In this document: piece by piece, positions 40,225-47,718 of the stretch
How the letters are laid out: each line of letters opens with the position of its first letter
Numbering within the stretch: the first letter of the stretch is position 1
Source: Rhodoblastus acidophilus
Lineage (GTDB): Bacteria; Pseudomonadota; Alphaproteobacteria; Rhizobiales; Beijerinckiaceae
Direction: 5' to 3'
Length of the DNA stretch: 64,000 nucleotides
Assembly (NCBI RefSeq): GCF_900187365.1
Contig: NZ_FYDG01000002.1
Location: forward strand, 124,001 to 188,000
Program-made: the position numbers and the translations under genes
The notes under the pieces: generated by a model
What the model was told of the DNA's origin: nothing
Databases searched by the model: none
Seen by the model: the letters and a program-made list of their open reading frames with translations, nothing else

Positions 40225-41465
40225 CCGACCCCGGAGACCGACCGGGAAACGCCCATCGCGGCGCCGAGCGCGGGCTCGACTGGCTGATCTTCTTCGTCGC
40301 GGACATTCAGACGGGGTTCGGGCCGTTCGTCGCGGTTTTCCTCACCGAGCAGAAATGGACGCAAGCCGATATCGGCCTGCTGCTGACCACGGGCACCCTG
40401 GTCGGGCTGCTCGGGCAAATTCCCGCCGGCGTGCTGGTGGATTCCGTGCGCTCGACGCGGCTGGTCGCCGGGGTCTGCCTCGTCGCCATCGGCGCCAGCG
40501 CGCTGGTTTTCGCCGCCTTTCCCATTTTCGGCGTCGCGCTGGCCGCGCGCTTCGTCCATGGCGCGGCGAGCTGCGTGCTCAATCTGGCGCTGATCTCGCT
40601 GGCGCTGGGCCTGGCCGGCCCCGACCGAGCCGACCAAAGGCTCGCCCGCAACGCCGCCTTCGCCTCCGCCGGATCGGGCGTCGCCGCCGCGCTGATGGGG
40701 CTGGTGGGCTTTCGCATCTCGAGCCAGGCGGCGTTCTTCCTCGCCGCTGCGCTGGTCGTTCCGGCCCTGGCCGCGCTGTGGCGCATCCAGCCCGGCGAAC
40801 TCGGCCCCGTCTCCGACGCCGCGCGCGGCGCCCCGACCAACGCCCGCGCCTTCGGGCGCGGCCTGCGCCAACTGGCGGGCCGACGGAATTTCCTGGCGCT
40901 GTGCCTCTGCCTCGCGCTGTTTCATCTCGCCAACGCCGCCATGCTGCCGTTGGCGGCAGGTCTGGTGACGCAGCGCTCCAGCAGCCAGCAGGCGACGCTG
41001 ATGGTGGCCGCCGCGCTGCTGGCGCCGCAGTTCCTCGCGGCGGCGCTGGCGCCTTTCGTCGGGCGCGGCGCCCGTCTGTGGGGCCGCCGGCGTCTGCTGC
41101 TGCTCGGCTTCGCCGCCCTCACGACGCGCGGCCTGCTGTTTTCCCTCACCGGGGATCCGGTGGCGCTGGCGGCGGTCCAGGCGCTCGACGGCGTGTCGGC
41201 CGCCGTTCTCGCCGTGATCGTTCCGCTGGTCATCGTCGATCTCACCCGCGAGAGCGGGCATTTCAATTTGGCGCAGGGGCTGGCCGGCGGCGCCATGGCC
41301 GTCGGCGCAGGATTGAGCACCGTGATGGCCGGCTGGATCAACGACCAGTTCGGCGCGCGCGCCGCCTTCGACACGCTGACGCTTGTGGCGCTGCTCGGCG
41401 TCGCCGCCGTCGCCCTGATCTTCGCGGAAACCGAGCCGGAGGAGCAGAAGCCGCGCGGGCGATAA
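40221..41465 (+). CDS. MFS transporter
   Basis: 414 residues, about 12 hydrophobic segments. Start GTG at 40221, overlapping the PRC-barrel stop by 4 nt; a longer upstream frame is the PRC-barrel gene read out of phase. Loop motifs GVLVDSVRSTRLVAGVC (between helices 2 and 3, the MFS signature D-R-x-R region) and GRRRLLLLGFAALTTRG (8-9) are visible. C-terminal ETEPEEQKPRG is cytosolic. It resembles multidrug or small-metabolite exporters of the YfcJ/Bcr type loosely; substrate unknown. Confidence 0.88.
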   Translation: MTDPGDRPGNAHRGAERGLDWLIFFVADIQTGFGPFVAVFLTEQKWTQADIGLLLTTGTLVGLLGQIPAGVLVDSVRSTRLVAGVCLVAIGASALVFAAFPIFGVALAARFVHGAASCVLNLALISLALGLAGPDRADQRLARNAAFASAGSGVAAALMGLVGFRISSQAAFFLAAALVVPALAALWRIQPGELGPVSDAARGAPTNARAFGRGLRQLAGRRNFLALCLCLALFHLANAAMLPLAAGLVTQRSSSQQATLMVAAALLAPQFLAAALAPFVGRGARLWGRRRLLLLGFAALTTRGLLFSLTGDPVALAAVQALDGVSAAVLAVIVPLVIVDLTRESGHFNLAQGLAGGAMAVGAGLSTVMAGWINDQFGARAAFDTLTLVALLGVAAVALIFAETEPEEQKPRGR

Positions 41466-41547
41466 AATCCAGAGAAGCCAATCCCGCGCGGAACCCGCGC
41501 CGCCATCGCGCATTGGTGTCCGGCCAGCCGCAAAGGACCGATGAGTT

Positions 41548-43317
41548 TTGCCGACAGACCTTTGCCACTATCGCGATCGGCCGCTGGCGCTGATCGGCCG
41601 TTCCATCGCCCGCCGCCCGGTCGCTCACGGTTTCATTGTCGTCGCGGTGCTCGGCGCCGTGTTCTGTTCGATCGGCGTGCAATATGGCGTCAAACGGCTG
41701 GTGGATTCCCTCACGGGCGGCCCGGCCGGCGACCCCTGGCCGGCTTACCTGCTGCTGGTCGGCTTCATCGCCGGCGACAATCTGCTGTGGCGCGCCGGCG
41801 GCTGGATCGCCAGCTCCGTTTTCGTGCGCGTGACCGGCGATCTGCGCTCAGACCTGTTCCGCCATCTCACCGGACATGCGCCGGCCTATTTCGCCGACCG
41901 CCTGCCGGGCGCGTTGACCGGCCGCATCACCGCCGCCTCCAACGCCGTCTACCAGATGGAGACCATGTTCGCCTGGAACGTGCTGCCGCCTTGCGTCGCC
42001 ACCTTCGGCGCCATCGGTTTCCTCGCTTCGGTCAACGGGACCATGGCCGCCTGCGTCGCGGCGGCGGCGGGGCTGGTGATGGCGGCCATGCTGTATGGGT
42101 CCGCCGCCGGCGCCCCGCTGCACGGCGCTTTCGCGGACGCGGCGGCGAAAGTCGATGGAGAAATGGTGGATGTCGTCGGCAACATGCAGCTGGTGAGGAC
42201 ATTTGGCGCCATCGGGCGCGAACATCGCCGGTTCGACGGCGCCGTCGCGGACGAGATGCGCGCGCGCAGCCGCAGCCTGCGCTATCTCGAAACCTTGCGC
42301 ACCGCCCATGCGCTGACCGTGGTGGCGGGAACGCTGGCGCTGCTGGCCTGGGCGATCCTGCTGTGGCGCGCGGGACGCGCCAGCCCCGGCGACGTCGTGC
42401 TGGTCTGCACGCTGGGGCTGGCGGTGCTCAGCGCCACGCGCGATCTCGCCGTCGCCCTGGTTGACGTCGCCCAGCATTTCGCCCGGCTCGCCGAGGCGCT
42501 GCGCTTGCTGTTGTCGCCGCACGAAATGCGCGACCATCCGCAAGCCTCGGCGCTGGTCGCGCGCGGCGCGCGAATGACCTTCGAGAACGTGGCCTTCGCC
42601 TATCCTGGCGGCGCGCAGGTTTTCGAGGGTTTTTCCCTCGACATCGCCCCGGGACAACGGGTCGGCCTTGCGGGGCCGTCGGGCGGAGGCAAGTCCACGC
42701 TGGCGGCGCTGGCCCAGCGCATGTATCCGCTGCGCCAGGGCCGCATCCTGATCGACGGCCACGACATCGCCCACGCCACCGAGGACAGCTTGCGCGCCGC
42801 CATCGCCTTCGTGCCGCAAGACACCGCCCTGCTCAACCGGACGCTGATGGAGAACATCCGCTACGGCCGGCCGGACGCCAGCGACGAGGAGGTCTGGGCC
42901 GCCGCCCGCGCCGCCCGTTGCGGCGGCTTTATCGAGCGTCTGCCAGCGGGCCTGGACACGATCGTCGGCGACCGCGGCGTCAAATTGTCGGGCGGCCAAC
43001 GCCAGCGCATCGCCATCGCCCGCGCCTTTCTCAAAAACGCCCCGCTGCTGATCTTCGACGAGGCCACCTCCGCGCTCGACGGCGCCTCCGAGGAAGCGAT
43101 TCGCGGCGCGATGGAGACGCTGATGGCCGGCCGCACCGTGATCATGATCGCGCATCGCATCGCCACTCTGCGCGCCTTCGACCGCATTCTGGTGCTGCAA
43201 TCGGGCCGCCTGGTCGAAGACGGCGCGCCGGATCAGCTGATGGCGCGCGACGGGCTCTATCGCCGCCTGGTGCGCGACGAGATCGACCGTCTCAACGAGA
43301 AACAAAGCGCGGCCTGA
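41548..43317 (+). CDS. ABC exporter, fused membrane and ATPase domains (MsbA/multidrug type)
   Basis: 589 residues, half-transporter that should homodimerise. Membrane domain at residues ~25-310 with six helices; ATPase at ~345-585 with Walker A GPSGGGKSTLAALA, the signature LSGGQRQRIAIARAFLK, Walker B LLIFDEATSALD and switch His in IAHRIATL. A TTG start at 41548 has AAAGGA about 10 nt upstream; no in-frame ATG is better placed. Type I lipid A/drug exporters look like this, but the substrate is open. It stands alone between the MFS gene and the first MMPL exporter. Confidence 0.9.
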   Translation: MPTDLCHYRDRPLALIGRSIARRPVAHGFIVVAVLGAVFCSIGVQYGVKRLVDSLTGGPAGDPWPAYLLLVGFIAGDNLLWRAGGWIASSVFVRVTGDLRSDLFRHLTGHAPAYFADRLPGALTGRITAASNAVYQMETMFAWNVLPPCVATFGAIGFLASVNGTMAACVAAAAGLVMAAMLYGSAAGAPLHGAFADAAAKVDGEMVDVVGNMQLVRTFGAIGREHRRFDGAVADEMRARSRSLRYLETLRTAHALTVVAGTLALLAWAILLWRAGRASPGDVVLVCTLGLAVLSATRDLAVALVDVAQHFARLAEALRLLLSPHEMRDHPQASALVARGARMTFENVAFAYPGGAQVFEGFSLDIAPGQRVGLAGPSGGGKSTLAALAQRMYPLRQGRILIDGHDIAHATEDSLRAAIAFVPQDTALLNRTLMENIRYGRPDASDEEVWAAARAARCGGFIERLPAGLDTIVGDRGVKLSGGQRQRIAIARAFLKNAPLLIFDEATSALDGASEEAIRGAMETLMAGRTVIMIAHRIATLRAFDRILVLQSGRLVEDGAPDQLMARDGLYRRLVRDEIDRLNEKQSAA

Positions 43318-43421
43318 GCCTAGGCATTGGTCCAAAACGGCTTTTTGAAAAAGTCAAGACCAAGGCCATCCGCGGCGTTGACAAAGGCCAAGTCTGCCCT
43401 TCTAATCCAGGAGAACATAAG

Positions 43422-43466
43422 GTGACTATTGGTTTCGGGGATCGAAACCCCGTGTCCAGCGTTTAG
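43422..43466 (+). CDS. Possible 14-residue peptide over a hairpin
   Basis: GTG at 43422 with AGGAG 8 nt upstream encodes MTIGFGDRNPVSSV and then a stop at 43464-43466. The coding part folds into GGTTTCG-GGGAT-CGAAACC (43431-43449). It lies in the 190-nt gap between the ABC exporter and the MMPL exporter. I do not recognise the peptide; an upstream leader peptide or chance are both possible. Confidence 0.3.
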   Translation: MTIGFGDRNPVSSV

Positions 43467-43510
43467 CTTTCAGATGCGGCGGACGCCGCGCCATTCCGGA
43501 CCGGCCGGGT

Positions 43511-45856
43511 ATGAACAATGATAAACCGAACACCGCCGGAGACGTGCGGAAGGGCGCTCAGGCGCAGCGTTCGATCGCCTTCGGCTTCGAACGCCTTGGC
43601 CTGATCGGCCTGCGCGCGCCCTGGGCGACGGTCGTCGCCGCGGTCCTGATCGCCATTGTCGCCGCCTTCGGCATCCAGCGCATCGCCATCGACGATTCCC
43701 TGAGCCAGCTCTTTCGCAACGATACGGCGGAATTCCGCCAGTTCGAGCAGATTTCGCGCCAATTCCCCTCCTCCGAATATGACGTGCTCGTCGTGATCGA
43801 CGGCAAGGACGTGTTGCAGCGCGAGACGGTGGAGAAACTGCGCGCCGCTGTGACCGACCTTCAGCTGGTGGAGGGCGCGCGCGGCGTCATTTCGATGTTT
43901 TCGGCGCGCCAGCCGGCGCGCAACGGCGGCCTGCCCACGCCCTTGTTTCCCGATCCGCTGCCGGAGGGCGCGGCATACCAGGATCTGACGGCCAAGGTCG
44001 TCGGCAACGAATTGATCCGCGGCAAGCTGCTGTCGGAAAACGGCGATTTCACCCTGATCGTGCTGTCGCTGGAGCCGGACATCGTCGATGGGCGCGCGCT
44101 CGGCCCGGCGGTGGACGAAATCCGACGAACGCTCGACGAGGATCTTGCCGGCGCGCCGGTGACGGCGCAGCTGTCCGGCGTTCCCGTGATGCAGCTGCAG
44201 ATCCGCAAGGCGCTGGAGCGCGATCGCATCGCCTATAACGCGCTTGGCCTCGCCGCCGGCTGCCTGATCGCGATTTTCTTCTTCCGCCGCGTCTCGTTCA
44301 TGATCATCGCGGCGGCGCCGCCGCTGGCGGCGATCCTGCTGGCGCTGGGGGCGCTGGGCTGGCTCGGCTTCCAGCTCAACATGTTCCTGAACGTGATGAC
44401 GCCGCTGATCATGGTGATCAGTTTTTCCGACAGCATGCAGATGACCTTCGCCGCGCGCGACCGGATCATCGCCGGCGCGTCGCCGCGCGAGGCGTTCGGC
44501 GACGCCGTGCGCATCGTCGGCCCCGCCTGCGTGCTCACCCATGGCGCGGCGGGCCTCTCGATGTTCGGCCTGTTCTTCTCCGATTCCGACATGATCCGCG
44601 CCTTCGGCCACGCCGGGGCGCTGTCGATCCTGATCGCGCTCGTCACCGTCCTGACTCTGATCCCGGCGCTGGGCGTCCTGCTCGCGCCGCGCCGCGAGGC
44701 GCTGCCGGCGACGGGGCGCGATGGCGGGGTGCAAGCGCTGCGAAATTTCTGCAATTTCGTCGCCGAGCGCATGTTGCGCCGCCCCGGCGTCAACGCGCTG
44801 ATCGGTCTCGCCGTGGTGATCGGCCTCGGCTTTATCTACTCCGGCCTGCAGCCGCGCTACCGCCTCGCCGACCTGACGCCGGACCAGGAGCATGCGGTCG
44901 AGGCCAGCCAGCGCCTCGACGCCAAGCTGAACGGCGCCAATCCCATCGACGTCTTCGTCGCCTTCCCGCCGGACAAGGGGTTGTTCGCGCCAGAGACGCT
45001 GCAGGTTCTGGGCGAGGTCCACCGCGCGATGGAGACTCAGCCGGGCGTCGCCAATGTCTGGTCGCTGGAGACCCTGCGCCGCTGGCTCGCCGAAAAACTG
45101 AACCAGCGCGACGTCGCCACGCTCCAGCAATATGTCGACATGCTGCCGCCCTTCCTGGTGCGGCGATTCGTCGCGCAGGACCGCGAGTCCGCCCTGGTGT
45201 CCGGCCGCGTGCCGGACAAGGACGCTGGCAACCTGCTGCCCATTGTCGAACAATTGAACGCGCGGCTCGACGCGATCCGCGCGCAGCATCCCGGCTACGC
45301 CATCCGCCCCAACGGCCTGTCGGTGATCGCCGCGCGCAACAGCGCCGACATGATCGGCAAGCTCAATCGCGGGCTCACCATCGAATTCGCCTTTGTCGCG
45401 GCCTTCATCGGGCTGGCCTTCCGCTCGCTGCCGGTCGCGCTGGCCTGCGTGCCCGCGGGGGTGTTTCCGGTTTTCGCCGCGGGGGGGCTGCTGCGCGCGC
45501 TCGGCGACGGGCTGCAATTCGCCAGCGTGATCGCGCTGATCGTGTCGTTCGGCCTCGGCCTGAGCGCCACCATCCATTTCATCAACCGCATGCAGCGCGA
45601 AGACGATTCCAAGGCGGACCCAACAGTCGCGGTCGCGCGTTCCACAGTCCTGATCGGGCCGGCCCTGATTCTCACGGCCTTCGTGCTGGCCTGCGGGCTG
45701 GAGGCGTTGGCCTTTTCCAACCTGCCGCTGCTGCGGCTGTTCGGCTGGCTCAGCGCTTTCGCCATGCTGGCGGCGCTGACAGCCGATCTGTTGATCCTGC
45801 GCCCGACCGTCGCCGCGCTGATGCGGCTAGGCCGACGCGCGCGCGCCGCGCGTTGA
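43511..45856 (+). CDS. MMPL/RND-superfamily exporter
   Basis: 781 residues with the RND layout of two repeats: a first helix near residue 45 (AAVLIAIVAAFGIQRIAIDD), a periplasmic loop, helices ~235-400 including MVISFSDSMQMTFAARDRI, a second entrance helix near 430, a loop, and the last helices ~615-775 with IVSFGLGLSATIHFINRM. The sequence is of the HpnN/MmpL-like lipid exporter type, and HpnH and HpnN lie directly downstream; cargo is unknown. No MFP or OMF partner gene is adjacent. It is followed at 26 nt by a small secreted protein, likely cotranscribed. Confidence 0.85.
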   Translation: MNNDKPNTAGDVRKGAQAQRSIAFGFERLGLIGLRAPWATVVAAVLIAIVAAFGIQRIAIDDSLSQLFRNDTAEFRQFEQISRQFPSSEYDVLVVIDGKDVLQRETVEKLRAAVTDLQLVEGARGVISMFSARQPARNGGLPTPLFPDPLPEGAAYQDLTAKVVGNELIRGKLLSENGDFTLIVLSLEPDIVDGRALGPAVDEIRRTLDEDLAGAPVTAQLSGVPVMQLQIRKALERDRIAYNALGLAAGCLIAIFFFRRVSFMIIAAAPPLAAILLALGALGWLGFQLNMFLNVMTPLIMVISFSDSMQMTFAARDRIIAGASPREAFGDAVRIVGPACVLTHGAAGLSMFGLFFSDSDMIRAFGHAGALSILIALVTVLTLIPALGVLLAPRREALPATGRDGGVQALRNFCNFVAERMLRRPGVNALIGLAVVIGLGFIYSGLQPRYRLADLTPDQEHAVEASQRLDAKLNGANPIDVFVAFPPDKGLFAPETLQVLGEVHRAMETQPGVANVWSLETLRRWLAEKLNQRDVATLQQYVDMLPPFLVRRFVAQDRESALVSGRVPDKDAGNLLPIVEQLNARLDAIRAQHPGYAIRPNGLSVIAARNSADMIGKLNRGLTIEFAFVAAFIGLAFRSLPVALACVPAGVFPVFAAGGLLRALGDGLQFASVIALIVSFGLGLSATIHFINRMQREDDSKADPTVAVARSTVLIGPALILTAFVLACGLEALAFSNLPLLRLFGWLSAFAMLAALTADLLILRPTVAALMRLGRRARAAR

Positions 45857-45882
45857 GCGCCGTTGTCATAAAGGAGACCGAA

Positions 45883-46404
45883 ATGCCGTTCGACATGCAC
45901 GCTAGGGATATGCGCGCCAAGGGAATGCGCGCAAAGACCGCGGGGGTCGCGGCCGCGACGCTCGCTTTTGTTTGCGCCGCCCCCGCGCTGGCCCAATCGG
46001 CCGGCCCGTTCTCGGCCTTCGCCGGCAACTTCCATGGCGGCGGCGCGGTGATCGGCTCCGACGGCCACCGCGAGCGCATTTCCTGCCGCGCCCGCGGCGG
46101 CGCCGGCGACGGCGGCCGCTCGCTGACGCAAAGCGTGGTCTGCGCCAGCGACAGCTATCGCTTCAACATCAACAGCAACGTCGTCGCTGAAGGCGGCAGC
46201 GTGCGCGGCGAATGGTCCGAAACCACGCGCGGCGTGTCCGGCTCGATTTCCGGCCGCGTGAGCGACGGCAGTTTCAACGGCCGCGTCGATGGCGGAACGT
46301 TCACCGCCTCTGTTGCGCTGCGCGCCACCGGCCGCGGCATGAGCATGAGCCTTGCGCCGAGCGACGGCGACGTCGCCCGCGTGGAGGTCAGCCTGTCGCG
46401 CTAA
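45883..46404 (+). CDS. Secreted hypothetical protein, probable beta-rich
   Basis: 173 residues starting ATG 45883 with AAGGAGA 5 nt upstream. Signal peptide ATLAFVCAAPALA, then mature QSAGPFSAFAGNFHGGGAVI and a Gly/Ser-rich body with two Cys (ISCRARGG and SVVCASDSY) that could form a disulphide. The alternating short polar/hydrophobic pattern suggests a beta-barrel or jelly-roll. I do not recognise a domain. Position between an MMPL exporter and hpnH hints at an envelope-lipid role (inference). Confidence 0.7.
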   Translation: MPFDMHARDMRAKGMRAKTAGVAAATLAFVCAAPALAQSAGPFSAFAGNFHGGGAVIGSDGHRERISCRARGGAGDGGRSLTQSVVCASDSYRFNINSNVVAEGGSVRGEWSETTRGVSGSISGRVSDGSFNGRVDGGTFTASVALRATGRGMSMSLAPSDGDVARVEVSLSR

Positions 46405-46535
46405 GCGGAACCCTTGCCGCTGGCGGGGCGTTTGGTGCGACGGCGCAGATGAAACGAGAGAATTCCGCCCGCCCGCGGAACTTCGCGGAGCCTGACGCTT
46501 TCCCCTTCCCACAGGTACGCTCAGGAGTTTGTCCA

Positions 46536-47618
46536 TTGCCAAGAGATTTCCGTCGCGAGGCGAAGGTGGCCGCTTATCTGCTGAAGCAAAAGCTGCTGCG
46601 TCGCGAACGCTATCCGCTGGTTCTGATGCTGGAGCCCTTGTTCCGCTGCAATCTCGCCTGCGCGGGCTGCGGCAAGATCTCGCATCCCGACTCCATTCTC
46701 GACAAGCGCCTGTCGGTGCAGGAGTGCCTCGACGCCGTGGACGAATGTGGCGCGCCCATTGTCGCTCTGGTGGGCGGCGAACCGCTGATTCACCGCGACA
46801 TCGCGGAAATCGTGCAGGGCATCGTGGCGCGGAAGAAATTCGTCAATTTCTGCACCAATGCGCTGCTGCTGAAGAAAAAGCTGCATCTTTTCACCCCCTC
46901 GCCCTATTTCAGCTGGTCGATTCATCTCGACGGACTGAAGGCCGAGCACGACAAGGCGGTCGATCTCGCCGGGGCCTTCGAGATCGCGGTGGCCGCGATC
47001 CGCGAGGCGCGGGCGCGCGGCTTCAACGTCAATGTCAACGCCACGATTTTCGAGGGCATGGCGGCGGACAAGGTCGCCGCCTTCATGGATTTCGCCAAAT
47101 CGCTCGACGTCAGCGTGTCGATTTCGCCGGGCTACGCCTATGAGCGCGCGCCGGATCAGGAACATTTTCTGTCGCGGCGTCGGACGAAAACCTTGTTCCG
47201 CCGCATCTTCGAGCTGGGCAAGGGCCGCGACTGGCCGCTGCTCCACACCGGCTTCTATCTCGATTTCCTCGCGGGCAACCGGGCCTACGCCTGCACGCCC
47301 TGGGGCATGCCGACGCGCAATGTGTTCGGCTGGCAAAAGCCGTGCTACCTGCTCGACGAGGGCCACGCCGCAAGCTATCGCGAGCTGATGTCCACGACGG
47401 ACTGGGACAGTTACGGCACTGGAAAGCACGAGAAATGCGCGAATTGCATGGCCCATTGCGGCTATGAGCCGACCGCCGTGGACGACGCCATCCGTCATCC
47501 GCTGGCGGGTCTGTGGCGCACGGTCCGCGGTCCGCGCACCGACGGCCCCATGGCCCCGGAGCCGCAATTGCAGCCGCAGGCGGCCCGCGACCGTCAGGCG
47601 CCCAACCCCGCCGAATGA
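46536..47618 (+). CDS. hpnH: Hopanoid biosynthesis radical SAM protein HpnH (adenosylhopane synthase)
   Basis: 360 residues. HpnH uses a 5'-deoxyadenosyl radical to join adenosine to diploptene, the first side-chain step to C35 hopanoids. Radical-SAM motif CNLACAGCGKI (C-x3-C-x2-C) is at about residue 41, preceded by RYPLVLMLEPLFR, which is typical of HpnH; ALVGGEPLIHRDI and the C-terminal extra cysteines (KCANCMAHCGYEPTAVDDA) also match. TTG at 46536 with AGGAG 8 nt upstream gives the family N-terminus; an in-frame ATG at 46449 would add 29 unusual residues. Next to hpnN. Confidence 0.93.
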   Translation: MPRDFRREAKVAAYLLKQKLLRRERYPLVLMLEPLFRCNLACAGCGKISHPDSILDKRLSVQECLDAVDECGAPIVALVGGEPLIHRDIAEIVQGIVARKKFVNFCTNALLLKKKLHLFTPSPYFSWSIHLDGLKAEHDKAVDLAGAFEIAVAAIREARARGFNVNVNATIFEGMAADKVAAFMDFAKSLDVSVSISPGYAYERAPDQEHFLSRRRTKTLFRRIFELGKGRDWPLLHTGFYLDFLAGNRAYACTPWGMPTRNVFGWQKPCYLLDEGHAASYRELMSTTDWDSYGTGKHEKCANCMAHCGYEPTAVDDAIRHPLAGLWRTVRGPRTDGPMAPEPQLQPQAARDRQAPNPAE

Positions 47619-47718
47619 TCAGGGATGACCGGGTTTTCTTTGAACTTGAGCCGCGCTAAGATCGCGCCATTGGATTTACGTGGTTCCGGCGATAGCGGAA
47701 ATTGAGGTTTGGGCGCAA

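Noticed and set aside
43463-45577. 704-codon minus-strand frame
   Set aside because: Antisense to the MMPL exporter; the product is Arg/Gln/His-rich low-complexity sequence typical of a reverse frame.
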